DNA of 33,665 nt from Candidatus Falkowiibacteriota bacterium (GCA_903897785.1 CAIUCZ010000006.1:1-33665), one strand, 5' to 3'; positions 17,904 to 24,902 are shown, numbered from the stretch's first letter. Numbers and translations: made by a program. The notes: generated by a model from the sequence alone, not told the origin.

Positions 17904-18405
17904 ACGGCATAATCGGCACCACCGCCCCTTTATCAATCCCCTGCGGCGTTGCCGTTTTCAAGCCGGCGGAAATCGACGGACCGACATCGGCCGGCAAACA
18001 GAAGTTAATCACATAGGCTGCGCCCTTATTCTTTACTTGATAAAGTAAGGTCAGATCGTTGCTATTGTTCGGATTGGCACACGGACTGCCCGTCGGCAAA
18101 TTGGGTAAAAACGGCAGGTTGTCCAAAAACACTGCACCCCTGGCCGTCAAACTCTGGCCGGAAATTAAAAATGGCGGATAATGGCCGGTTGCCGCGCGAT
18201 AATATTCCAGCCGCTGTTGCACCAGCTGCACATCCGCCAGCGTCTGGGCGGCCGCGGAAATTTGTCGCGGCTGATTCAAACCGACCAAAGCCAAAGCCGC
18301 CAGCAGAACGATGATAGCCAAGACGACCAGAACTTCTATCAAGGTGAAAGCGGTGTTAGATTGTAGGTCGCAGATTGTAGGTTGTAGACCACTCCCCGTT
18401 CGCAT
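17902..18405 (-). CDS. type IV pilin-like protein (prepilin-type N-terminal methylation domain)
   Basis: 167 residues from the ATG at 18405, the normal size of a pilin or pseudopilin. The leader is 19 residues ending SNTA, then FTLIEVLVVLAIIVLLAALA with Glu at +5; prepilin peptidase would cut before the Phe. The head carries an N-terminal helix and a C-terminal Cys pair (SPCANPNN and INFCLPAD) that could form a disulfide loop. Its whole length aligns with the first 180 residues of the downstream giant, which shows how the giant arose. The frame stays open upstream into ftsK, but the class III signal fixes the start near 18405; a start at 18471 (MNELRST) is possible. It may be the major or a minor subunit of the same pilus. 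No promoter is clear; co-transcription with ftsK is possible. Confidence 0.85.
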   Translation of the reverse strand: MRTGSGLQPTICDLQSNTAFTLIEVLVVLAIIVLLAALALVGLNQPRQISAAAQTLADVQLVQQRLEYYRAATGHYPPFLISGQSLTARGAVFLDNLPFLPNLPTGSPCANPNNSNDLTLLYQVKNKGAAYVINFCLPADVGPSISAGLKTATPQGIDKGAVVPIMP

Positions 18406-18425
18406 AAATTTGTAGATTCGTAGTT
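18358..18425. repeat. TTGTAGGTCGCAGATTGTAGG word cluster at the small pilin start
   Basis: Words of the TTGTAGGT / TTTGTAGATTCGTAG type, common elsewhere as spacer sequence. At 18358-18390 they encode the leader residues LQPTICDLQS; at 18403-18425 they form the start codon region. Confidence 0.6.
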
Positions 18426-18475
18426 TCTGCCGATTACACTGACAGAAGCAAGTCGAGCGTAATTCGTTCATCGCA

Positions 18476-21115
18476 TTAATCGCTGAACCAGTAATCAATC
18501 CCGCCTTTTTTCGGCCGCTCATCTTCGTCATCTTCTTTATCCAAAAAGCCCGGAACTTCACTTTCATTTTTAACTTCATCTTCAGTTTCCTCTTCGTCAA
18601 TTTTTTCATCCTCGTCCGCCTCCTCGTTTAATTCTTCCGCTTCTTCGTCTTCAGCCTCGCGTTCTTCATCGGCTTCAATTTCCTCCTCATCGCCAGGATC
18701 CTCATCAATATTCTCGTCATCCTCTAATTCATCACTGTCACTTTCATCCTCGGATTTGTAAATTTGTAATGATTTGTATTTGTAGTCATTATCTTCATCG
18801 TCATTCCCTTCGCCGGCACCATCACTCAAATAATTATTCGGCGCTTGGGCGGTTTGTTGATTATGCACCGGCATACCGGCCATCGTTTGGCCTTGCGACG
18901 ATTCATATTGCTCCAGCGTCATCATAATCTCGCGCGGCTTGGCGCCGTTGGACGGGCCGACCAAACCTTGTTCTTCCAAAATATCCAATAACCGCGCCGC
19001 TCGGGCATAACCGACGGACAAGCGCCGTTGCAAAAATGTCGCCGAAGCTTTTTGATGTTGCAACACCAACTCTCGAGCTTCGTGCAACATTTCATCGTCA
19101 TCGTCGGAAGCATTGCCTTCCATGCCCACGCCGGCCACGCCGTGCACTTTTTGCCGCTCCACCACGCCGTCAACATAACAAGCATCGTGAACTTCATGTT
19201 TGAGATAATCCACCACCCGTTTGATTTCCCGATCACCGATAAACGCGCCTTGGATACGTTTTGGTTTGGACATGGTGGCATTGGTATAAAGCATATCGCC
19301 GCGGCCCAATAATTTTTCCGCGCCCGTGGCATCCAAAATGGTGCGCGAATCAATGCTCGATGCGACCGTAAAAGCGATGCGCGCCGGCATGTTGGCTTTG
19401 ATGGTGCCGGTAATGACATTGACGCTCGGCCGCTGGGTGGCCAAAATCAAATGAATGCCGACCGCCCGCGCCATCTGCGACAACCGCACCACGCCGGCTT
19501 CGATTTCTTTGCCGGCCACCATCATCAAATCGGCCAGCTCATCAATAATAAAGACAATATATGGCAAGCGCGGCTTACCAGTGCGCGCCGCCACCTGATT
19601 GTAGCTGGCGATATCGCGTTTGTGCACTTTGGATAAAGTTTCAAAGCGGCGGTCCATTTCGTTCAAGCACCATTTCAAAGCGTTAACAGTTTTGGACACT
19701 TCGGTGATCACCGGCGTCAACAAATGCGGAATGCCATTGTAAATCGTCATTTCCACGCGCTTGGGGTCGACCATAATCAAACGCAAATCATCCGGATTAT
19801 TTTGATAAATCAAACTGACGATAATCGTGTTGAGCATCACCGACTTGCCCGAACCGGTTTGGCCGGCCACCAGCAAGTGCGGCATGCGGCACAAGTCGTC
19901 CAGCATAATTTTGCCGGCCACATCTTTGCCCAGGACAATCGTCGTGTTGGTTTTGCGATCGTCAAATGTTTCGCTTTCCAGCGCTTCGCGCAAGGTCACC
20001 GTGGCAATGGTTTTATTCGGCACTTCAATCCCGACCAAAGATTTGCCCGGAATCGGCGCCTCGATACGCAACGGGTGGGCCGCTAAAGCCAAAGACAAAT
20101 CTTTGTCCAAGGCGGTAATATTGGACAAGCGAATCCCCTCCAGCGGCTTCAATGTATATTGCGTCACCGTCGGACCGACATGAACTTCGCTCATTTCCAC
20201 CGGAATGCCAAAATTGGCAAAAGTTTTTTTAATAATCGCCGTATTGCTTTTGATGTCGCCGCTGTTCGGTTCTTTGCTTTTATCCGACAGCAAATCCAAC
20301 GGCAAATCGATTTCAATGTTCGTCGGCTGCCAAAACGCGCCGCCTTTGGCCGACGCTTGTTCCATCATGGCCGGCGCGGTAAAAGCGGCCGCAGTTTTAT
20401 CAGCCGGCTGGCGAATCGGCGTTTCATCCTCTTCTTCGTCTTCGTCGTCAGCCTCTTTTTCCTCCTCGTTCTCTTCAACAAGTTCAGCGCCTTCGGTCTC
20501 TTTTTCTTCTTCGGCTTCATCTTTTGCTTCACGCTGAGAAACTTTTGACCAAATCAATTTAACCGGATGCATTAATAGTTTGGCCGGCCATTTTGACAGG
20601 CCGATCAAATGCGCCAGACTGGCGCGAAAAATCAACATCAAACCCAAAATCAACAAAATCACAATCAACAAAGCGGTCGGGAAAAAACCGATCAATTTAA
20701 CCGATAACCCGGCCAAAGCAAAACCGAACTCGCCGCCGCCGACGCCGCGTTTGGCCAGCGTGGTCCAATCGGACTGACCGATAAACAAACTCAAAAACGC
20801 CGGATAGGCCAGCAACAATAAAATCAAACCGACAAAACTGGCCCGGCCGACTTCCCAGCGCTCCTTGCCGTAAATTAAAATCGCCGCGCCGAGCAAACAC
20901 AAAGGCAAGAGCCATTTGGCTTGGCCCAAAATCAAGGTCAAAGCTTTATCCAGCGCCGCGCCCGCCAAACCGGCCGAACCAAAAAAGCCCAAGAAGATAA
21001 TCACCGCCAGAATAAAAAACGCCAGCACCCAAATCGTCTGCGCGGTTTCCCCGCCTAAACCGAATGTCGGCAAACTGACAAAATCCAAAACATCTCCTTT
21101 TTTCTTTTTAGCCAT
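18476..21115 (-). CDS. ftsK: DNA translocase FtsK/SpoIIIE
   Basis: Hexameric, ATP-driven double-stranded DNA pump that clears the chromosome from the division septum. 879 residues with about four membrane helices (about 27-165), an acidic linker (about 198-235), the alpha/beta motor with Walker A GQTGSGKS (418-425) and Walker B IVFIIDELADLMM (520-532), ATQRPS (559-564), and a winged-helix gamma domain (about 675-735; RRLSVGYARAARLLDILEEQG). Unusually, about 145 more residues follow the gamma domain, nearly all Asp/Glu, ending GGIDYWFSD. The stretch YKYKSLQIYKS (778-788) in this tail is encoded by a spacer-type repeat word. A promoter lies at 21139-21167; the pilin genes follow on the same strand. 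Confidence 0.95.
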   Translation of the reverse strand: MAKKKKGDVLDFVSLPTFGLGGETAQTIWVLAFFILAVIIFLGFFGSAGLAGAALDKALTLILGQAKWLLPLCLLGAAILIYGKERWEVGRASFVGLILLLLAYPAFLSLFIGQSDWTTLAKRGVGGGEFGFALAGLSVKLIGFFPTALLIVILLILGLMLIFRASLAHLIGLSKWPAKLLMHPVKLIWSKVSQREAKDEAEEEKETEGAELVEENEEEKEADDEDEEEDETPIRQPADKTAAAFTAPAMMEQASAKGGAFWQPTNIEIDLPLDLLSDKSKEPNSGDIKSNTAIIKKTFANFGIPVEMSEVHVGPTVTQYTLKPLEGIRLSNITALDKDLSLALAAHPLRIEAPIPGKSLVGIEVPNKTIATVTLREALESETFDDRKTNTTIVLGKDVAGKIMLDDLCRMPHLLVAGQTGSGKSVMLNTIIVSLIYQNNPDDLRLIMVDPKRVEMTIYNGIPHLLTPVITEVSKTVNALKWCLNEMDRRFETLSKVHKRDIASYNQVAARTGKPRLPYIVFIIDELADLMMVAGKEIEAGVVRLSQMARAVGIHLILATQRPSVNVITGTIKANMPARIAFTVASSIDSRTILDATGAEKLLGRGDMLYTNATMSKPKRIQGAFIGDREIKRVVDYLKHEVHDACYVDGVVERQKVHGVAGVGMEGNASDDDDEMLHEARELVLQHQKASATFLQRRLSVGYARAARLLDILEEQGLVGPSNGAKPREIMMTLEQYESSQGQTMAGMPVHNQQTAQAPNNYLSDGAGEGNDDEDNDYKYKSLQIYKSEDESDSDELEDDENIDEDPGDEEEIEADEEREAEDEEAEELNEEADEDEKIDEEETEDEVKNESEVPGFLDKEDDEDERPKKGGIDYWFSD
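18752..18784. repeat. TTTGTAAATTTGTAATG word inside the ftsK tail
   Basis: A run of GATTTGTA-type words, identical in style to spacer repeats at 13345-13390 and 18403-18425. It lies in frame within the acidic tail and encodes YKYKSLQIYKS. Confidence 0.55.
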
Positions 21116-21138
21116 AAAATTTAATAATAATATTTTTC

Positions 21139-21167
21139 AGTATAGCAAAGAGTTTGGCGGATGTAAA
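21139..21167 (-). promoter_or_regulatory. promoter for ftsK
   Basis: Minus strand: TTTACA (21162-21167), a 17-nt spacer ending TGC, and TATACT (21139-21144). It lies about 25 nt before the ftsK ATG at 21115. Confidence 0.7.
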
Positions 21168-21188
21168 AGCTGGAATTTGGAATCTGGC

Positions 21189-21258
21189 CCGCCTGCAACG
21201 CTATGCCAGCCCGCAGAGCTACGCTCAGCGTTGCTGGCGGGCATAGCATTTCTGGCAG
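21189..21258. repeat. nested palindromic element
   Basis: The outer element begins CCCGCCTGCAACGCTATGC and resumes at TAGCATTTCTGGCAG, matching 568-603. Between the halves sits CAGCCCGCAGAGCTACGCTC...GCTGG, the reverse complement of the separate element at 656-689. One repeat has entered another. Confidence 0.75.
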
Positions 21259-21288
21259 AAATCTAGAATTTGGAATTGGGAATTTTCC

Positions 21289-21337
21289 GTCTCGCCGCAG
21301 TCTCCGAGGCGTAACCGCCGAGAGACTGCGGCGTCTT
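21289..21337. repeat. GCCGCAGTCT hairpin element, copy 1
   Basis: CCGCAGTCTC (21295-21304) pairs perfectly with GAGACTGCGG (21322-21331), flanked by GTCTCG on the left and CGTCTT on the right. The same element recurs at 25091-25140 and twice at 31176-31261. Confidence 0.8.
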
Positions 21338-21373
21338 AAAAAAATGAAGGGCCCCCGCAAGCGAGAACCCTTC
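21338..21373 (-). terminator. intrinsic terminator of the 150-residue orphan gene
   Basis: On the minus strand GAAGGGTTCTCGC pairs with GCGGGGGCCCTTC (21346-21373, with some G-T pairs) and is followed by ATTTTTTT. It lies 31 nt past the stop codon. Confidence 0.85.
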
Positions 21374-21404
21374 TGAATCATTTATTTATTATTAGGAGAT
21401 GCGT

Positions 21405-21857
21405 TTAATTATCGGTTGCCGATGAATCATCGGCTTTCATAGTGATAATAAAATTATCGCTGTCCGGCGGCAAATCGTTGGTCAAAATAGTGTAGCTGAT
21501 TTCTCCGGCAACGGCGCTTTCCATAATCAAAGCTTGAGAATCTTGATCAATAATCTTTTGTTGGCGTTGCGGTGATAAATCGCCGTCAACCGTAACTTTA
21601 TATTTATAAACCGTGTTTAGCTTGGCTACCGGAATGGCAAAAGCGCCTTTGGCCGATCTGGTCGCGTAAACATTATTATCATCAAGCCGGATCGCTTGCT
21701 TATTAAATTTAGTGCACACCAGTTCGGTTCTGCCGCGCAAAGCGTTGATAATCGGATCTAAAAATTTTTTCGGGCCGTAAACGATAACGGCGACCAATAA
21801 AATGCCCATCAATATTTTATAGACGGCACTGCTGTAATCATTAAACCTTGAATTCAT
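21405..21857 (-). CDS. membrane-anchored protein of unknown function
   Basis: 150 residues: a short cytoplasmic start, one membrane helix (about 14-28, ILMGILLVAVIVYG) and an outside domain of about 115 residues predicted to be mostly beta strand, with a single cysteine (LVCTKFNKQ). I do not recognise the family. It has the clearest expression signals in the window: a -35/-10 pair at 21908-21936, a GGAG Shine-Dalgarno nine bases before the ATG, and a strong terminator, so it is a stand-alone, probably well-expressed gene. It lies back to back with murD, whose promoter is some 45 nt away. Confidence 0.8.
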   Translation of the reverse strand: MNSRFNDYSSAVYKILMGILLVAVIVYGPKKFLDPIINALRGRTELVCTKFNKQAIRLDDNNVYATRSAKGAFAIPVAKLNTVYKYKVTVDGDLSPQRQQKIIDQDSQALIMESAVAGEISYTILTNDLPPDSDNFIITMKADDSSATDN

Positions 21858-21907
21858 GGAAAAACTCCAATTAATTTGACAAAGAACTTTAATATTTAAT
21901 TGCCTAA

Positions 21908-21936
21908 ATCATATCATATTTTTAATGAAATGTCAA
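21908..21936 (-). promoter_or_regulatory. strong promoter for the 150-residue orphan
   Basis: Minus strand: perfect TTGACA (21931-21936), a 17-nt spacer ending TGA, and TATGAT (21908-21913). Confidence 0.75.
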
Positions 21937-21981
21937 TACAGAAGACGTTTTCTCTGCAAACTTAGCCATTTTTTATGATTA

Positions 21982-22011
21982 TTGCCAAAAGAACCCAAAG
22001 CCGGCTATAAT
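21982..22011 (+). promoter_or_regulatory. promoter giving a nearly leaderless murD mRNA
   Basis: TTGCCA (21982-21987), an 18-nt spacer and a perfect TATAAT (22006-22011). The ATG of murD at 22025 is only about 7 nt beyond the expected transcription start, too close for a ribosome-binding site. Confidence 0.65.
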
Positions 22012-22024
22012 AAAGCTGATTACT

Positions 22025-23428
22025 ATGACCTTAAACGACTTGCAATGCAAGAAAATCGCCATTTTGGGCTTGGGCTTGGAAAACCAAGCCTTGGTTGACT
22101 TTTTGCTGGCCAAAAAGATCGATTGTGCCCTGACGATTTGCGATGCTCGCTTGGCGCCGGCCTTGGGAGAAAAATACCAAGCCTTGGCCAAACACAAAAA
22201 TATCAGCTGGCAATTAGGGCCGACTTATAATCAAAACCTAGAAGTTTTTGACGTCTTATTTCGCTCCCCCGGTTGGCCGCTAGCTTGCCCCGGGGTACAA
22301 CTTGCTCGGCGCGCCAAAAAAATCGTATCCAGCCCGATGAAATTATTTTTTGATCTTTGCCCGACAAAGAACATTATCGGTGTCACCGGCTCTAAAGGCA
22401 AAGGCACGACGTCCAGCTTAATCACGGCAATGTTAAAAGCCGGCAACCCGCCTTCTCCAGGGCCACGGCGGGCGAAGCGCGTTTGGCTGGGCGGCAACAT
22501 CGGCGTCGCCCCGTTTGCGTTTATCAATAAACTTAAACCCGGCGATTGGGTGGTGCTGGAATTATCCAGCTTTCAACTGGAAGATCTGCCTGCCAGTCCC
22601 CGCATCGCCGTGCTGACCAACTTTACGCCCGAACATCTGGCGCCGGCCGATCCGAACAATCCCAATTATCACTCGGGCTTGGCAAAGTATTGGCAAGCCA
22701 AGTTAAATATCGCCGTTCATCAAACCGCCGGCGGTCTATTTATTGTTAATGAAAAGTTGAAAAATAAAATTGAAAAGCTGTGCGCACAAAAAATACTCAC
22801 GGGCAAAATAAAATATTTCACAAAGTCCGATTTGCCCAGCCGCCTGCCCGGCGAGCACAACAAAGAAAATATCGCCGCCGCCGCTTTGGCCGCCGCGGCC
22901 GCCGGCGTTGACGCCAAAGCGATACTGCAGGCCGTCGCCAAATTCAAAGGCCTGGAACATCGGCTGGAGTTTGTCAAAACCGTGGCGCAAATAAAATATT
23001 ATGACGACAGCTTTGCCACGACGCCCGAATCGACGATGATCGCTTTGCAGTCTTTTGCCGCGCCAATCATTCTTTTGGCCGGCGGAGCGGATAAACGCGC
23101 CGATTTTTCCGCTTTGGCAAAACTAATCAAACAAAAAGTAAAATTAGTGTGTCTACTCTCCGGCGCGGGCACACCGGCTTTGAAAAAATGTTTGCTGGCG
23201 GCCGGCATCAACAAAAAACAACTGCCCGAGTTTGATAATCTGAAAGCGGCCATGAGCGCGGCGCGAGCTTCTGCCGCGGCCGGCAATATAATTTTACTCT
23301 CCACCGCCGGCGCGTCGTTTGGTATGTTTAAAAACTACAAAGAGCGCGGGAATCAGTTTAAAGAGATTGTTAATACGATGAACAAATTAAATGCGAATAC
23401 TACGAACGCTACAAATGTTAGTTCGTAG
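22025..23428 (+). CDS. murD: UDP-N-acetylmuramoylalanine--D-glutamate ligase (MurD)
   Basis: ATP-dependent ligase that adds D-glutamate to UDP-MurNAc-L-Ala in peptidoglycan precursor synthesis; cytoplasmic. 467 residues, slightly longer than the usual 440-450. It has an N-terminal Rossmann-like domain (ILGLGLENQAL; FRSPG), a central ligase domain with the ATP loop GVTGSKGKGTTS (119-130), GGNIGVAPF, VLELSSFQLED and LTNFTPEHL, and a C-terminal domain with YDDSFATTPES and LAGGADKRADFS. Two oddities: about ten extra residues (NPPSPGPRRA, near 141-150) just before the GNIG motif, encoded by a palindromic repeat, and a C-terminus (about NANTTNATNVSS) encoded by one arm of a 22-bp inverted repeat. 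The active-site motifs look intact, so it should be functional. Confidence 0.94.
   Translation: MTLNDLQCKKIAILGLGLENQALVDFLLAKKIDCALTICDARLAPALGEKYQALAKHKNISWQLGPTYNQNLEVFDVLFRSPGWPLACPGVQLARRAKKIVSSPMKLFFDLCPTKNIIGVTGSKGKGTTSSLITAMLKAGNPPSPGPRRAKRVWLGGNIGVAPFAFINKLKPGDWVVLELSSFQLEDLPASPRIAVLTNFTPEHLAPADPNNPNYHSGLAKYWQAKLNIAVHQTAGGLFIVNEKLKNKIEKLCAQKILTGKIKYFTKSDLPSRLPGEHNKENIAAAALAAAAAGVDAKAILQAVAKFKGLEHRLEFVKTVAQIKYYDDSFATTPESTMIALQSFAAPIILLAGGADKRADFSALAKLIKQKVKLVCLLSGAGTPALKKCLLAAGINKKQLPEFDNLKAAMSAARASAAAGNIILLSTAGASFGMFKNYKERGNQFKEIVNTMNKLNANTTNATNVSS
22446..22478. repeat. CCCGCC...GGCGGG palindromic element inside murD
   Basis: ACCCGCC (22446-22452) and GGCGGGC (22467-22473) enclose TTCTCCAGGGCCAC. 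The style is that of the GCCCGCC...GGCGGGCGAAGC repeats common in CPR spacers. It is in frame and adds about ten residues to MurD. Confidence 0.65.
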
Positions 23429-23446
23429 CGTTCGTAGTATTCGCAT
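23391..23446. repeat. 22-bp perfect inverted repeat over the murD stop codon
   Basis: The arm 23391-23412 (begins ATGCGAATACTACG) is exactly inverted at 23425-23446 with a 12-nt loop. The murD TAG stop (23426-23428) lies in the right arm. The hairpin could act as an RNA stabiliser or terminator, but no T-run follows. Further ATTCG words run to 23462. Confidence 0.85.
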
Positions 23447-23514
23447 AATGTTCGCAGTATTAGTATGTATATCCAAACTTTAAAAACCACCGTCCCCGAA
23501 AAATAAAAAAACGC

Positions 23515-23543
23515 TCACTTTACCGCCCGCAAGTTAGGATAAT
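23515..23543 (+). promoter_or_regulatory. possible promoter for the 41-residue ORF and rmuC
   Basis: TCACTT (23515-23520), a 17-nt spacer and GATAAT (23538-23543). The boxes are weak, but the spacing is right and the Shine-Dalgarno of the short ORF follows 17 nt later. Confidence 0.35.
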
Positions 23544-23560
23544 TTAATAGCAGACAACCA

Positions 23561-23569
23561 AGGAGGAGG
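23561..23569 (+). promoter_or_regulatory. strong Shine-Dalgarno site (AGGAGGAGG)
   Basis: A near-perfect anti-16S match right before the ATG at 23571. It is the strongest ribosome-binding site in a window where most genes have none, and the main reason to believe in the short ORF that follows. Confidence 0.7.
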
Positions 23570-23570
23570 C

Positions 23571-23696
23571 ATGTCTAATATTAAGACCCAAACAGGCAGG
23601 CAGAAAACTGAGCGCTTTCGACCGATTATTTTTTTATTGTTAACGACCTTTACCTTAGCGCAAGCGCGCGGAAAAGTCAACTCTTATTTACCTTAA
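23571..23696 (+). CDS. 41-residue signal-peptide-like small protein
   Basis: ATG at 23571, TAA at 23694-23696. The N-terminus is basic and polar (MSNIKTQTGRQKTERFR), followed by a hydrophobic run (PIIFLLLTTFTLAQA) with an A-X-A-like cleavage site, and nine more residues. It may be a secreted or membrane micropeptide, a leader peptide for rmuC (which starts 11 nt after its stop and lacks its own ribosome-binding site), or the decayed remnant of a longer secreted protein. I recognise no family. The strong Shine-Dalgarno site favours real translation. Confidence 0.5.
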   Translation: MSNIKTQTGRQKTERFRPIIFLLLTTFTLAQARGKVNSYLP

Positions 23697-23706
23697 TTTT
23701 AATGAT

Positions 23707-24804
23707 ATGCTTTACTTTATCTTAATTCTGCTAATTTTAGTTGTTCTTGGTTTAGCCGCGGCCTTGACATATCTGACGAAAAATCAGTCAACCAAAAACA
23801 ATCCGGTCAATGAACAATTAGCAGTCTTGTTGGAGCGCATCAACGGCATGAATCGCGAGAACAGCGAACTGCGAACCATGATTGATCAAAAATTAAGTGA
23901 AACGCACGCCGCCAACCGCGCCCAGTTTGGCCAAAGCGCGCAAATGATGCAAGGCATGGCCGGGCAATCGGCCAAAATGATTGCCGAGGTGACGGAAAAA
24001 TTAACCAAAATCGAAGAAGCACACAAACAAGTGGTCAACTTTACGGCTCAGTTAAAAAATCTGCAAGACATTTTGAAGAATCCCAAACAGCGCGGCATTT
24101 TGGGCGAATACTTTTTGGAAGAAACTTTGAAGAATGTTTTGCCGCCCGAGTCTTATCAGATGCAATACAAATTTCAAAGCGGCGAGATTGTCGATGCCGT
24201 AGTGTTTGTCAAAGACCAGATCATTCCGATTGATTCCAAATTCTCTTTGGAAAATTATGAAAAGCTGCTGAACACCAAAGATGCCGAGACCAAAGAAAAA
24301 TACGAACGCGCGTTCAAAGACGATTTAAAAAAGCGCATCGACGAAACGGCCAAATATATTTTACCGCAAGAACACACTATGGATTTTGCTTTTATGTTTG
24401 TGCCGTCGGAAGCGATTTATTATGACTTGCTGACCAGCAAAATCGCCCAAGGCAATATCAACAGCCACGGCTTAATTGAATACGCCTTTCGCGAAAAACA
24501 CGTCATCATTGTCTCACCGACCTCGTTCTTGGCTTATCTGCAAACCGTTTTGCAAGGTTTGCGCGCCTTGAAAATCGAAGAAGGCGCCTTGTCGATTCGC
24601 GCCAACGTGGAAAAGCTGGGCCAGCACCTGGTCGCCTATGATGATTATTTAAAAAAGATGGGGGGCAGTTTATCAACGACCGTCAACCACTACAACAATG
24701 CCTACAAAGAATTTAAAAAAGTGGATAAAGACGTGGCCAGGGTAACCGGAGGCGAAGCGGAAGTGGAAATTTTAACGCTGGATAGACCGAATGTCATTGA
24801 CTAA
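23707..24804 (+). CDS. rmuC: DNA recombination protein RmuC homologue
   Basis: 365 residues. An N-terminal membrane helix (about 2-23) is followed by a coiled coil (about 40-130) and the RmuC domain, starting LKNPKQRGILGEYFLEETL (about 119-137) with IPIDSKFSLENYEKLL, the EHTMDFAFMFVPSEAIY segment and IIVSPTSFLAYLQTV. RmuC proteins belong to the PD-(D/E)XK nuclease-like group and limit recombination between inverted repeats in E. coli, which is notable given the density of inverted repeats here. The start at 23707 has no Shine-Dalgarno site, so it may be translated by coupling from the 41-residue ORF. A 26-bp inverted repeat follows. Confidence 0.92.
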   Translation: MLYFILILLILVVLGLAAALTYLTKNQSTKNNPVNEQLAVLLERINGMNRENSELRTMIDQKLSETHAANRAQFGQSAQMMQGMAGQSAKMIAEVTEKLTKIEEAHKQVVNFTAQLKNLQDILKNPKQRGILGEYFLEETLKNVLPPESYQMQYKFQSGEIVDAVVFVKDQIIPIDSKFSLENYEKLLNTKDAETKEKYERAFKDDLKKRIDETAKYILPQEHTMDFAFMFVPSEAIYYDLLTSKIAQGNINSHGLIEYAFREKHVIIVSPTSFLAYLQTVLQGLRALKIEEGALSIRANVEKLGQHLVAYDDYLKKMGGSLSTTVNHYNNAYKEFKKVDKDVARVTGGEAEVEILTLDRPNVID

Positions 24805-24809
24805 CGTCA

Positions 24810-24884
24810 GTTCATAAAGTTGAAAGTTATAAAGTTCATAAAGTTTTTTGTTCTATTGACTTTATAACTTTCAACTTTATGAAC
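24810..24884. repeat. 26-bp perfect inverted repeat, GTTCATAAAGTT family
   Basis: The arm 24810-24835 (GTTCATAAAGTTGAAAGTTA, then TAAAGT) is exactly inverted at 24859-24884; the 23-nt loop contains TTTTTTG. It fills the whole gap between rmuC and the next gene. It may serve as a terminator or an mRNA 3'-end hairpin. Confidence 0.85.
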
Positions 24885-24902
24885 TTTACAACTATCTTAT
24901 CT

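Noticed and set aside
18406-18609. N-terminal extension of the small pilin overlapping ftsK
   Set aside because: It would put about 68 residues before a class III signal and overlap the end of ftsK by 134 nt; the codons include the ftsK acidic region and spacer words.
21116-21404. Possible small RNA gene in the repeat-rich spacer
   Set aside because: Everything there is explained by the ftsK promoter, two repeat elements and a terminator; no RNA family is recognisable.
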